Origin: JASMTM01 sp964441735
GTDB taxonomy: Bacteria > Thermotogota > Thermotogae > Petrotogales > Kosmotogaceae
Direction: 5' to 3'
Length of the DNA: 64,000 bases
Assembly: GCA_964441735.1 (NCBI GenBank)
Contig: CAYTVB010000002.1
Coordinates: 26,929-90,928 of the forward strand
Position 1 is the first letter of the stretch, and each line of letters opens with the position of its first letter. The notes beneath the pieces were generated by a model that was not told the DNA's origin, ran no database searches, and saw only the letters and a list, made by a program, of their open reading frames with translations. Below, in pieces: positions 1-8,204 of this stretch. The translations under genes and the position numbers were made by a program.

Positions 1-290
1 AGAACATGTCTCCCTGTAAGCGATTCATCTACCCAGGTCTTCACCCTTATCTTTCCTGTACTTTTCTCTCCGGCATAGCTTGAAACATGAACAAAATTAT
101 ATCTGACATTCATGTCAAGTCTTTTCAATATATCACTGTAAAAATGAATTGAGCCCTTCAAAATACATATAGCCATAATTTCATTAGTTATGGGTTTATA
201 AAAGTTTGTAATTTCATTTGCGAGATTGTTCACTATTCTTTCAATCTCTTCTTCTGAATATAGTATTTTGAGTTTGGATAACTCTATCAC
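1..290 (-). CDS. hpt: Hypoxanthine phosphoribosyltransferase, N-terminal part
   Basis: Partial gene running off the left edge; 96 codons are visible from the GTG at 290. A ribosome binding site (GAGGTG) lies about 7 bases upstream of it. The translation begins VIELSKLKILYSEEEIERIV, followed by CILKGSIHFYSDILKRLD and VSSYAGEKSTGK. This is the pattern of bacterial purine phosphoribosyltransferases: a KGS loop that contacts pyrophosphate, then the flexible SSY loop. The enzyme salvages hypoxanthine or guanine to IMP or GMP using PRPP in the cytoplasm. The catalytic PRPP loop lies outside the window, so integrity cannot be judged. It is divergent from trmB. Confidence 0.85.
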   Translation of the reverse strand, partial: MIELSKLKILYSEEEIERIVNNLANEITNFYKPITNEIMAICILKGSIHFYSDILKRLDMNVRYNFVHVSSYAGEKSTGKIRVKTWVDESLTGRHV

Positions 291-367
291 TCTTTCACAC
301 CTCTTTTTCTCAAAACTTATATAAATTTATCAATTTTTTACTAATGCAAATGAATGAGCTGAAGTTC

Positions 368-396
368 TTGAAACAAAGTGAATTTACCAGTATTAT
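368..396 (+). promoter_or_regulatory. Sigma-A type promoter for trmB-gpsA
   Basis: TTGAAA at 368-373 and TATTAT at 391-396 are separated by 17 bases, a close match to the housekeeping -35/-10 pattern. The element lies in the divergent hpt/trmB spacer and points toward trmB, leaving a 5' leader of about 80-100 bases. Confidence 0.55.
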
Positions 397-502
397 AACA
401 CTTGTAACACATATATAAACTACAAAAATCCCATATAAATAACTACCTTATAATTGATTTTGTCATTTTTTAAGAAGGTGAAAAATCATTGATGTAAGAA
501 AA

Positions 503-1420
503 ATGAACATGAATTATTTTGTTGATCCAAGATATGAGAAGATTCCATTGGATTTGAAAAAAATCTTTCCAAATCGGAATCAGTTTTTCGTGGAAATTGG
601 TTTTGGTAATGGGGACTTTTTAACAGAAAAAGCACTCTCAAATCCAGCATCTGCATTTATAGGTATAGAGGTTTCACTAACTTCAATAACAAAGTTGCTT
701 AAGCAAATAAAGGAACTTAAAATCGACAATATTGCTGTTATTATGTGTGATGCCAAATTTGCTACCAGAGAGTTATTTCTTGAAAATCTTGATGGCATTT
801 TCATGAACTTTCCCTGCCCCTGGCCAAAGAAAAAACATCAGCAAAGAAGACTTAATAATATTGGCTTCGTCAAAGCGATTACATCAGCTCTGAAGAAAAA
901 CGGATTTGTCAGCGTGTATTCCGATCATTATGTTTTTATTAACGAACTTAAGAACAGCATAAAAGTTATTGATTGTTTTTCATGTATAGATCTTAAATCA
1001 AATCCACCAATGATAAACACAAAATACGAGAAGAAGTGGAAAAAACAGAAGAAAAATATCTTTCATCTGTATGCAATTAAGAGCTCAAATATAACTATTT
1101 CAAAGATAGCTGGAGGTGAAGAAATGCCACATGTTCATCTGGATAGTTTCAACAGTGATCGATTAAAAGGTGTTTTGGGTAAAAGCTTCAAAGAAGATAA
1201 TATCTTCTTTAAATATAATGGGTTATTTTCCAACATTAATAAAGACACATATTTACTTCAAACTATAGCGGTTGACGATGATTTTGAACAACGATATTTT
1301 ATAGAAATAAGAAAAAAGAACGGTAATAACTGGTTAATATCGCTCAACAGCAACGGTTTGCCCTTCAGAACTCCCTCGGTTAAAAAATCTGTATTTTACC
1401 TTGGGGAGCTGCAAAAGTGA
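503..1420 (+). CDS. trmB: tRNA (guanine-N7)-methyltransferase TrmB, long form
   Basis: Uses S-adenosylmethionine to make 7-methylguanosine at position 46 of tRNA. The SAM-binding motif VEIGFGNGDFL is at about residues 30-40, and NFPCPWPKKKHQQRR at about 101-115 is the family's signature PDPWPKKRHHKRR-type loop. At 305 residues it is roughly 90 longer than the usual 210-220. The extra C-terminal domain (from about residue 200) has no motif I recognise; long TrmB forms are known in Thermotoga relatives. The annotated ATG at 503 is 22 bases from the only good ribosome binding site (AGAAGGTG, 473-480). The in-frame ATT at 488 is 7 bases from that site and may be the real start. The last 4 bases overlap gpsA. 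Confidence 0.9.
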   Translation: MNMNYFVDPRYEKIPLDLKKIFPNRNQFFVEIGFGNGDFLTEKALSNPASAFIGIEVSLTSITKLLKQIKELKIDNIAVIMCDAKFATRELFLENLDGIFMNFPCPWPKKKHQQRRLNNIGFVKAITSALKKNGFVSVYSDHYVFINELKNSIKVIDCFSCIDLKSNPPMINTKYEKKWKKQKKNIFHLYAIKSSNITISKIAGGEEMPHVHLDSFNSDRLKGVLGKSFKEDNIFFKYNGLFSNINKDTYLLQTIAVDDDFEQRYFIEIRKKNGNNWLISLNSNGLPFRTPSVKKSVFYLGELQK

Positions 1421-2394
1421 TTGCAGTTATAGGGGCAGGAAGTTGGGGAAGTGCAATATCTAAAGTTCTTTCTGATAGTAATAATGAAGTTTTGTTATGG
1501 GTTAGAAGAGAAAAGGTAAAAAATTTATTTAAACGGACCCACGAAAGTAATTATATCGAAGGTTTGTATTTTCCAGAAAAAATCCAGTTTAGTTCAAATA
1601 TCGAGGACGTTATTGATCAGTGTGAATTAATTTTCAATGCTGTGCCCACTCAATATATTAGTGATGTATACAAAGGTATAGATTTATCCGGCAAAACAAT
1701 CGTAAATCTATCAAAGGGAATAGAAATATCAACGCTAAAACGCCCTTCTCAAATCTTTATGGAAAAACACACTCAAAACTTCGCAATCTTATCAGGCCCC
1801 AGTTACGCTGAAGAAGTATCGAAATGTTTCCCAACAAGTGTTGTTGTAGCTTCTAACAATATTGAAGTTGCCAGAATGATCAGAGATATTTTCAGAGTTG
1901 ATTATTTTCGCGTTTACAGTTCTTCAGATGTTACTGGTACCGAACTGGCTGGAGCACAAAAAAATGTGTTTGCTATTGCAGCCGGAATTATTGATGGACT
2001 GGGTGGATGGTTTAATACCAAAGCAGCATTGATAACCAGAGCAATAGCAGAAATGACAAAATTGGGAATGGAATTCAATGCAGAAAAATTAACTTTTATG
2101 GGACTTGCTGGAATTGGCGATCTGGTTGTAACATGTACCGGTAAATACAGCAGAAATCGTTATGTTGGTCAAAAACTTGCTGAAGGATATAAAATCAATG
2201 AAATATTGGAAAACATGAAGTGTGTTGCTGAGGGAATACCTACATCTAAAGCAATACACAAGATCTCTTTAAAAGATCAAATAGAACTCCCCATCTCCAG
2301 CGAAGTTTACAAAGTAATATATGAAAACAAATCTCCTGAAGAGGGACTAAACAATTTAATGAAAAGAAGTCAGAAAGATGAGAGTCCCTTTTGA
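1417..2394 (+). CDS. gpsA: Glycerol-3-phosphate dehydrogenase [NAD(P)+]
   Basis: Reduces dihydroxyacetone phosphate to sn-glycerol 3-phosphate, the backbone precursor for membrane lipids. The Rossmann motif GAGSWGSAIS is at about residues 6-15. LSKGIE, SGPSYAEEV and ELAGAQKNVFAIAAGI (with the catalytic lysine) are in the family order. The 325-residue length is normal. It starts at a GTG that overlaps the trmB stop (GTGA) with GGGGAG 8 bases upstream, so it is translationally coupled to trmB. It converges on dnaA with only 3 bases between the stop codons. Confidence 0.95.
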   Translation: MIAVIGAGSWGSAISKVLSDSNNEVLLWVRREKVKNLFKRTHESNYIEGLYFPEKIQFSSNIEDVIDQCELIFNAVPTQYISDVYKGIDLSGKTIVNLSKGIEISTLKRPSQIFMEKHTQNFAILSGPSYAEEVSKCFPTSVVVASNNIEVARMIRDIFRVDYFRVYSSSDVTGTELAGAQKNVFAIAAGIIDGLGGWFNTKAALITRAIAEMTKLGMEFNAEKLTFMGLAGIGDLVVTCTGKYSRNRYVGQKLAEGYKINEILENMKCVAEGIPTSKAIHKISLKDQIELPISSEVYKVIYENKSPEEGLNNLMKRSQKDESPF

Positions 2395-2397
2395 TTC

Positions 2398-3744
2398 CTA
2401 TGAAGCGGCAGATGCAGCCATAACTTTCGTAACGATACTATTAACAATGTCAGCAACATTTGAATCATCATTTGAAGAAATGGATTTTTCTATCTTTTTT
2501 AGTGAATGAATAACAGTAGAATGAGTTCTATTTATTAACTTGCCTATCTCTGTTATTGATCTTCCGAATTCGTTTTTAAGAATATATATCAATACCTGTC
2601 TCGCCAGTACAACATCCTTCATTCGGCTTTTTCCGAAAATCATTTTTCTTTCAACATTAAGTAATTTTTCAATGGTAGTGATTATCATTTCAAGCTCGTC
2701 TTTTCTTTTCGAAGAACTCTCCTGAGGTACATATGAAGCCAGTACCTGACGTGCCAGTGAGATGTCCGAATTATTACCATATATACTGCTGTACAAAATT
2801 AGCTTTATTATTGCTCCCCTTAATCGCCTAATATTTCCTCTAATATTTTCAGCAAGCATAGTTGTTATTTCATCAGATAAATCGTAGGATTCTCTTTTCG
2901 CCAGTCGTTTGGCTATCTGGTACCTTGTATCGCTTTCTGGAGCAGCAATTTCCATGACCATTCCCATCTGAAATCTAGAAATCATCCTCTCATGAAAACC
3001 ATCAAGTTCATTCGGATTCCTATCTGAACAAATAACTATTTGTTTTCCTGCATCGTGTAACTCATTAAAGGTGTGGAAAAGCTCTGTTTGTACACCCTCT
3101 TTACCAATGAGAAACTGGATATCATCAATTAACAGCATATCCGCCTTTTTTCGGTAAAGCTCCCGGAAATCCTTTACAGAACCTTTCTTAATTGATTCGA
3201 TCATGTCATTCAGAAAGTGTTCACTCGTTATATAAAGTACTCTGCATTCTGGATTAACCTCCATTGCCTTGTGTGCTATAGCCTGTAAAATATGTGTCTT
3301 TCCAAGACCAACCCCACCGAAGATAAAGAATGGATTATAGCGTCCTGGCATTTCTGCTATCTGTCTCGAAACAGCACATAATGCTCTGTTTTCCGAACCA
3401 GAAATGAAGCTATCAAAGGTATATTCCGGATTCAATTTTGAAATCATTAAAGGTTTGCGCTTTACAAGAGGACCTTTTTGATGAGTATCAGGTTCAATTG
3501 ACGGATCGCTATTTTCTTTTTCATAGCGTATTTCAAAATCAAGAGGTTTTCCGGTTACTTCTTTTATTGATTTGGTAATTAATCCACCATATTTTGTTTG
3601 TAGCCAATCTTTAATGAAGAGGTTCTCTACTGTGAAAATTATTTTCTCTTCATTAATTTCTTTTATACTAAAAGTGGTAAACCAATTATTCCAAATTTTT
3701 TTTGAAACTTTATTTTTCAAATTATTTATTATCTTATGTGACAC
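2398..3744 (-). CDS. dnaA: Chromosomal replication initiator protein DnaA
   Basis: AAA+ ATPase that binds DnaA boxes and opens the replication origin. Visible features are an N-terminal domain with IWNNWFTTF near residue 20, Walker A GGVGLGKTH at about 143-151, Walker B LLIDDIQF, sensor I ICSDRN and a C-terminal helix-turn-helix with the DnaA signature (ITEIGKLINRTHSTVIHSLK). The 448-residue length is normal, and the linker domain II is short. The start is GTG, placed by GGAGGT 4 bases upstream. No dnaN or recF is adjacent, unlike the classic dnaA operon. A palindrome overlaps its likely promoter. Confidence 0.96.
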   Translation of the reverse strand: MSHKIINNLKNKVSKKIWNNWFTTFSIKEINEEKIIFTVENLFIKDWLQTKYGGLITKSIKEVTGKPLDFEIRYEKENSDPSIEPDTHQKGPLVKRKPLMISKLNPEYTFDSFISGSENRALCAVSRQIAEMPGRYNPFFIFGGVGLGKTHILQAIAHKAMEVNPECRVLYITSEHFLNDMIESIKKGSVKDFRELYRKKADMLLIDDIQFLIGKEGVQTELFHTFNELHDAGKQIVICSDRNPNELDGFHERMISRFQMGMVMEIAAPESDTRYQIAKRLAKRESYDLSDEITTMLAENIRGNIRRLRGAIIKLILYSSIYGNNSDISLARQVLASYVPQESSSKRKDELEMIITTIEKLLNVERKMIFGKSRMKDVVLARQVLIYILKNEFGRSITEIGKLINRTHSTVIHSLKKIEKSISSNDDSNVADIVNSIVTKVMAASAAS

Positions 3745-3769
3745 ATTTACCTCCAGGAAGAATTGCTCT

Positions 3770-3798
3770 ATAATTTAGTTCTCCCTAACTAAAAACAA
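3770..3798 (-). promoter_or_regulatory. Candidate dnaA promoter with palindromic operator
   Basis: Reading toward dnaA, TTGTTT (3793-3798) and AATTAT (3770-3775) are 17 bases apart. An 18-base palindrome, TTAGTT and AACTAA around a 6-base centre (3775-3792), fills the spacer. The hexamers are mediocre, so the promoter is tentative, but a dyad between -35 and -10 is the usual place for a repressor. No cluster of DnaA boxes was recognised in 3745-4018. Confidence 0.35.
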
Positions 3799-3963
3799 GG
3801 TTTTATTGTTTTGCGCATTTTTTACGTTTCCCATCAATAAACGTCTTTAGAAAAGTAAACAACCCTTCGAAGACCGCCAGAAAAATAAGAAGTAAATGAA
3901 GCTGCTTATAATAATAGCAAATTTTTTCGTTCTATCAAATAGACAAATTCTGTGTGCCACTAT

Positions 3964-3992
3964 AAAAAGGGGTGAACCTTTCGGCTCACCCC
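3964..3992 (-). terminator. Rho-independent terminator after ferredoxin gene
   Basis: Arms GGGGTGA (3969-3975) and TCACCCC (3986-3992) with an inner CC/GG pair and a TTTC loop. On the minus strand the hairpin is followed by TTTTTATA. It sits 27 bases downstream of the ferredoxin stop and insulates dnaA. Confidence 0.85.
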
Positions 3993-4018
3993 TAAATACC
4001 AGTGTGAAAATCTTGTTA

Positions 4019-4198
4019 CTATTCTACTTTAATTGCTTGTGTAGGACAGGAATCCGCAGCATCTTGTGCACATGCAGCTTCTGTTTCTGGAACCTTTGCC
4101 TGTGCTTTTCCATCATCTGTCATTTCGAAAACTTCTGGACATAATCCTTCACAAACACCACAGCCTATACATGCGTCCTTATCAACATAAACCTTCAT
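4019..4198 (-). CDS. [4Fe-4S] ferredoxin, 59 residues
   Basis: Small electron carrier. The translation starts MKVYVDKDACIGCGVCEGLC and ends DSCPTQAIKVE. CxxCGxC-type ligands are at about residues 10, 13 and 16, and the fourth is the CP near residue 51. Two further cysteines (about 20 and 43) fit the disulfide positions known in Thermotoga maritima ferredoxin, whose length and sequence it closely resembles. GGAGGTG lies 7 bases before the ATG. It is probably the redox partner of enzymes such as the 2-oxoacid oxidoreductase encoded at 12-14.5 kb; that link is inference. The gene has its own terminator. Confidence 0.93.
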   Translation of the reverse strand: MKVYVDKDACIGCGVCEGLCPEVFEMTDDGKAQAKVPETEAACAQDAADSCPTQAIKVE

Positions 4199-4227
4199 TT
4201 CTACACCTCCATACGAAATTATAATTG

Positions 4228-5148
4228 TTAAAGTTTTTTACCAACTTCTATAAGTTTTTTTGCCATTTCTACTCCAACACGAACCTGACCTTCTACTGTA
4301 CTTGCGCCTATATGAGGTGTTGCAATAACATTATCCAGACCGAGGAGCTTTCTTCGAAGCTCGTCATTGGGTGGTTCCACTTCAAATACATCCAGCGCTG
4401 CAGCTCTTACTTTTTCAGAGATAATTGCATCATATAACGCCTGTTCATCAAGAACACCGCCTCTTGAAGCATTAACTATAAGAGCTCCATCCTTAATTAA
4501 ATCCATTTCTTTCTTGCTTATCATATGCTTCGTCTGATTATTAAGGGGCACATGCAAACTAAGCACATCAACTTCAGGTAACATAGATTCTTTTTCATCA
4601 TACAACTGAACATCCATATCGGTACTCTCTACAAATGGATCATAAGCTATTACTCTCATTCCAAAAGCCAGTGCCCTTTTCGCCATTTCTTTTCCAATTG
4701 CTCCAAAACCTATTAAACCAAGCGTTTTTCCATATATTTCGTTACCCTTTAACTTTTTCTTTTCCCATAAATTCTCTTTCAAACTGTAAGTTCCTCTGGG
4801 AATATGCCTTACCAGTGATAAGAGCAGGCCCATGGTTAGTTCTGCTACCGAGATTGCATTTGCTCCAGGTGTATTATATACCTGTATTCCAAGCTTTTTC
4901 GCTGTTTCAACATCTACGTTATCAAGTCCAACTCCTGCACGTCCTACTACTTTTAAATCATTCCCCGCAGACAATACATCGGCTGTAACCTTTGTTGCAC
5001 TTCTTACAACAAGAAATTCAATGCCTTCAAGGTTTTCTTTTAATTCTTCTTTATCGTAATGTCCTGTTGTTATTTCAAAAATTCCTGAATCTCTTAGCAG
5101 TTTCATGGCATCTTCTGCGAGTGGATCATTTGCGTGAAGCCTATACAT
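4228..5148 (-). CDS. serA: D-3-phosphoglycerate dehydrogenase-like 2-hydroxyacid dehydrogenase
   Basis: NAD-dependent D-2-hydroxyacid dehydrogenase. VGRAGVGLDNVD is near residue 87, the nucleotide-binding GLIGFGAIGKEMAKR near 144, and the catalytic Arg (NASRGGV), Glu (VFEVEPP) and His (TPHIGAST) are all present. At 306 residues it lacks the C-terminal ACT and intervening domains of long SerA, so serine feedback control is not expected. It lies 2 bases after the class V aminotransferase, a pairing that fits the phosphorylated serine pathway (3-phosphoglycerate to phosphohydroxypyruvate). A hydroxypyruvate or glyoxylate reductase role remains possible. Confidence 0.85.
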   Translation of the reverse strand: MYRLHANDPLAEDAMKLLRDSGIFEITTGHYDKEELKENLEGIEFLVVRSATKVTADVLSAGNDLKVVGRAGVGLDNVDVETAKKLGIQVYNTPGANAISVAELTMGLLLSLVRHIPRGTYSLKENLWEKKKLKGNEIYGKTLGLIGFGAIGKEMAKRALAFGMRVIAYDPFVESTDMDVQLYDEKESMLPEVDVLSLHVPLNNQTKHMISKKEMDLIKDGALIVNASRGGVLDEQALYDAIISEKVRAAALDVFEVEPPNDELRRKLLGLDNVIATPHIGASTVEGQVRVGVEMAKKLIEVGKKL

Positions 5149-5150
5149 AA

Positions 5151-6293
5151 TCAGACTCCCTCCCTGTCAAAAACCTCTTCTGCTGTTTTTACAGCCTTAC
5201 CGTACTCTACATCGTATCCAAGCTTTTTAAGTACCATTTCTATTCCTGATAATGCTACTATCACATCAAATTTAGACAGATAACCAAGATGGGAAACTCT
5301 AAATATTTTTCCCTTCATTTCAGCCTGTCCACCAGCAATTGTAACACCATACTCGTCTCTTAGCATGGAAACCAGCTTTCGACCATCTACATTTTCAGGA
5401 ACTTTTACCGAAGTCAAAACATTTCCAGGATTTTTGGAGAACAATTCCAGACCAATAGCTTTAACACCTTCTTTAATTGCTTCACCAAGAATTCTGTGTC
5501 TTTCCCATACGTTTTCCATGCCTTCTTCTTTTAGCATTTGAAGTGCTTTTCTTAATTGATATATCAAATTGACCGCCGGTGTATAGGGTGCTGCCTTTTT
5601 CTTGTAAGCTCTGGCATCAAAGTAAAACCTTGATGATTCACATTTTTCAACCTTATTCCATGCATCTGAGCTGAACGATATAAATGCCAGTCCAGGGGGT
5701 ATCATAAAACCTTTCTGTGCACCTGAAACCACAACATCAAGGTTCCATTCATCCATTTTCAATGGTTGCGCTACCAGACCACTTATTGCATCTACTGCAA
5801 TTAATTTTCCGTGTTTTTTTACTACCTTTGCAAATCCTTCAATGTCCATTACTGTTCCTGTCGATGTTTCGCTTAATGTAGTAAATACGGCTGCAACATC
5901 AGGATTAGCATTTAGTTTTTCATCGAGTTCTTCGGGCGTTACATATTCCCCATAATCAATATCAATTGAGACAACATCTGCTTTATATGCCTTACATATT
6001 TTAACCCATCGTTCGCCGAACTTACCTCCGTTAATTACTATTACTTTATCACCGGGAGATACAATATTTGCAACAGCCATTTCCATAGCACCAGTACCCG
6101 AAGACGCCAGTATAAAGACATCGTTTTGCGTCTGAAATACATACTTAGACAAATCAATAGCTTCTTCCATAATTTTTTCGAATTGAGGAGTCCTGTGATG
6201 TATGGTGTCCCTTGCTCCCTCCAATAACAAATCTATTGGAACGGGTGTTGGTCCTGGTGCTAATAGATAATTCTTCTTTACCAGTTTAGCCAA
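5151..6293 (-). CDS. Class V aminotransferase (serine/alanine-glyoxylate type)
   Basis: PLP enzyme of the serine-pyruvate / alanine-glyoxylate aminotransferase family. LLAPGPTPVP is at the N-terminus, the glycine-rich SSGTGAMEMA loop is near residue 63, and the PLP lysine is in SGAQKGFMIPPGLAF. The in-frame GTG at 6302 overlaps the ribosome binding site itself (AGGAGG). The TTG at 6293, 8 bases downstream of that site, is the better start and gives 380 residues. Together with the adjacent serA-like gene it may supply the transamination step of serine synthesis in an organism without canonical SerC, or interconvert glycine and serine-family amino acids. The substrate is not decided by sequence. 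Confidence 0.82.
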   Translation of the reverse strand: MAKLVKKNYLLAPGPTPVPIDLLLEGARDTIHHRTPQFEKIMEEAIDLSKYVFQTQNDVFILASSGTGAMEMAVANIVSPGDKVIVINGGKFGERWVKICKAYKADVVSIDIDYGEYVTPEELDEKLNANPDVAAVFTTLSETSTGTVMDIEGFAKVVKKHGKLIAVDAISGLVAQPLKMDEWNLDVVVSGAQKGFMIPPGLAFISFSSDAWNKVEKCESSRFYFDARAYKKKAAPYTPAVNLIYQLRKALQMLKEEGMENVWERHRILGEAIKEGVKAIGLELFSKNPGNVLTSVKVPENVDGRKLVSMLRDEYGVTIAGGQAEMKGKIFRVSHLGYLSKFDVIVALSGIEMVLKKLGYDVEYGKAVKTAEEVFDREGV

Positions 6294-6658
6294 TTCAAAC
6301 ACCTCCTGTTAGTAATATTGAAATAAACATAGTATGTAATTTTTTTAACAAAGACTAGATAAAAAAGTCCCAATTAATCATTTACCCACTCATTTTGCTT
6401 CTCAAGTATATTAATGTATTTATAAAGATATATTCCCTACCATAGTAAATAAGTTATAACAAATCTAATTTACTTTCAATACCAGTTTAAATTAATCTCT
6501 GTACTTCTACAAGTGTTGAACAACTCCAGCAAAAACTCAATAAACATTTTTATAAACAAATATCATGCTTAAATACATTAATACTCTTTTCTTTTTATAA
6601 ATGATGTTTTATTTTCCAGTAGAAACTATTAGTTTAGCCATTGAATATGTGCAATTCC

Positions 6659-6690
6659 TTTCATTGCATGAAATATATTGCATGCAATAT
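6659..6690. promoter_or_regulatory. Tandem palindromes, candidate operator
   Basis: TTTCAT and ATGAAA around TGC (6659-6673) are followed one base later by a perfect 16-base palindrome, ATATTG-CATG-CAATAT (6675-6690). Both contain TTGCATG. Two stacked dyads in a divergent spacer suggest a dimeric regulator binding site; no regulator gene is adjacent. Confidence 0.4.
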
Positions 6691-6846
6691 TTTTCATACT
6701 ATTTCAAAGCAATTTCACTCCCTTATCGTGCAAACACCTTATAATGGACATCGCAGTTATTTATTTGCTATTTCATTTTTTCTGGCATAATCTTGCTACT
6801 TATTATTGATACAACATGAAAAACAATACCAGCTTTTTATCTAAGA

Positions 6847-6871
6847 AGAAAAACATATGTTTTGTTTTTCT
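6847..6871 (+). repeat. Inverted repeat upstream of aminotransferase operon
   Basis: AGAAAAACA (6847-6855) and TGTTTTTCT (6863-6871) are perfect complements around a 7-base centre, about 90 bases before the first gene of the amino-acid fermentation operon. It could be an operator or a weak leader hairpin; there is no T-run to make it a terminator. Confidence 0.35.
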
Positions 6872-6963
6872 CGCGATTTAACGTTCCCTCACCATAATTT
6901 CTAGAAAAGAGTAATTCCTTTATCTACATAAAATATATAACTAAATCACTAGGGGGTGTATAC

Positions 6964-8193
6964 ATGAAACTGAATTTTTCTGAAACTGGTAAAAACTTGA
7001 AGTCATCGATTATCCGAGAACTACTAAAGGATGCCATGAATGAAGATGTAATATCCTTTGGAGGTGGAGTGCCAGATCCTGAAACATTCCCGAAACAGAA
7101 ACTTGCTGAAATAGCAAATGATGTTATATTAAATGAGTATTCCCAATCATTACAATATGGTCCTACCGAGGGCGATCCTTCAATGAGGAAAACATTCTTA
7201 GAATTCCTTGAAAAAACTGAAGGTATTTCCGGACTGAATGAGGACAATATATTAATAACTGTAGGTTCGCAAAGTGCCCTTTCATTAATTTCAACGGTCT
7301 TTCTCGATAAGCAAAGTATTTATTTCGTATCAAAACCTGTTTATTTGGGAGCAGCGAGTGCTTTTTCTATGAACTCTAAACGTTATGAGTACCTTGCTCT
7401 CCATGAAGATGGAATAGATATAAATCAACTAAGTGAAAGGTTAGCAGATCTTGATAAAAACGGGGAAATAGAGAACGTGAAATTTATTTACGTTGTTCCT
7501 AACTTCCATAATCCAGCTGGTGTAACACTGTCCCTTGAAAAGAGAAAAGCTCTTATTGAATTGGCAGAAAAATATGATCTTCCAATTATTGAAGATGATC
7601 CCTACGGTGAACTCAGATATGAGGGTGAAAGCATTCCTTCGCTATTCAAGCTTGCTGGAAAGGACAGAGTATTAATGTTAAGAACCTTTAGCAAAATTCT
7701 ATCACCTGGAATGAGATTGGGAATTGTAATTGGAAATAAAGAACTGGTTAGAAAAATGGTAATGGCCAAACAAGCTGCAGATCTATGCACACCAAGTCTT
7801 ACCCAAAGGATAGCAGCAAGATTCTTACAAAAACACAATCTACATGAACTGTTGCAACCAACAATAAATCTTTATAAAAAGAAGAAAGACCTTATGTTAG
7901 AAGAACTCGAAAAAGCCTTCAAAGATATGCCTGGAATAACCTGGACTAAACCCGAAGGGGGACTTTTCATATGGCTTACGTTACCTGAAGGTTTTGACAC
8001 GCTTGAAATGATGGATGTAGCCAAAGAAATTGGAGTATTGTTCATACCTGGTAGTTCTTTCTCACTAGATGGAAGTTGTTCCAATTCAATGAGATTGTCC
8101 TTCTGTCTACCACCAGAAAAGGATATTATTGAAGGCGTCAGAAGATTGAAGGAAGCAGTTGTAAAATACGGAAAAAACAAAAATCTCCTATAA
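6964..8193 (+). CDS. PLP-dependent class I/II aminotransferase (2-aminoadipate/branched-chain type)
   Basis: Fold-type I aminotransferase of the group that includes 2-aminoadipate/aromatic aminotransferases (LysN and ARO8-like). VISFGGGVPDPETFP lies near residue 30, YGPTEGDPSMR near 67, and FIYVVPNFHNPAG and DDPYGELRY in the middle. The PLP lysine is in RTFSKILSPGMRLG, with the substrate-carboxylate arginine in the C-terminal SMRLSF. The 409-residue length is normal. GGGGGTG lies 8 bases before the ATG. As first gene of an operon with 2-oxoacid oxidoreductase, phosphotransbutyrylase and kinases, it most likely converts branched-chain or aromatic amino acids to 2-oxoacids. It has no GntR-type DNA-binding domain. 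Confidence 0.88.
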   Translation: MKLNFSETGKNLKSSIIRELLKDAMNEDVISFGGGVPDPETFPKQKLAEIANDVILNEYSQSLQYGPTEGDPSMRKTFLEFLEKTEGISGLNEDNILITVGSQSALSLISTVFLDKQSIYFVSKPVYLGAASAFSMNSKRYEYLALHEDGIDINQLSERLADLDKNGEIENVKFIYVVPNFHNPAGVTLSLEKRKALIELAEKYDLPIIEDDPYGELRYEGESIPSLFKLAGKDRVLMLRTFSKILSPGMRLGIVIGNKELVRKMVMAKQAADLCTPSLTQRIAARFLQKHNLHELLQPTINLYKKKKDLMLEELEKAFKDMPGITWTKPEGGLFIWLTLPEGFDTLEMMDVAKEIGVLFIPGSSFSLDGSCSNSMRLSFCLPPEKDIIEGVRRLKEAVVKYGKNKNLL

Positions 8194-8204
8194 GGAGTGG
8201 TCTA

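Larger units (their letters stand above)
6303..6963. other. 661-base AT-rich intergenic spacer
   Basis: No credible coding region is seen. The stretch separates two divergent aminotransferase genes and must carry both promoters, although no strong -35/-10 pair stands out. It contains two adjacent palindromes (6659-6690) and a 9-bp inverted repeat close to the plus-strand gene (6847-6871). Confidence 0.6.

Noticed and set aside
3745..4018. Replication origin next to dnaA
   Set aside because: No cluster of DnaA boxes (9-mers or the Thermotoga 12-mer AAACCTACCACC) was found by eye; a GC-skew plot of the genome would be needed.
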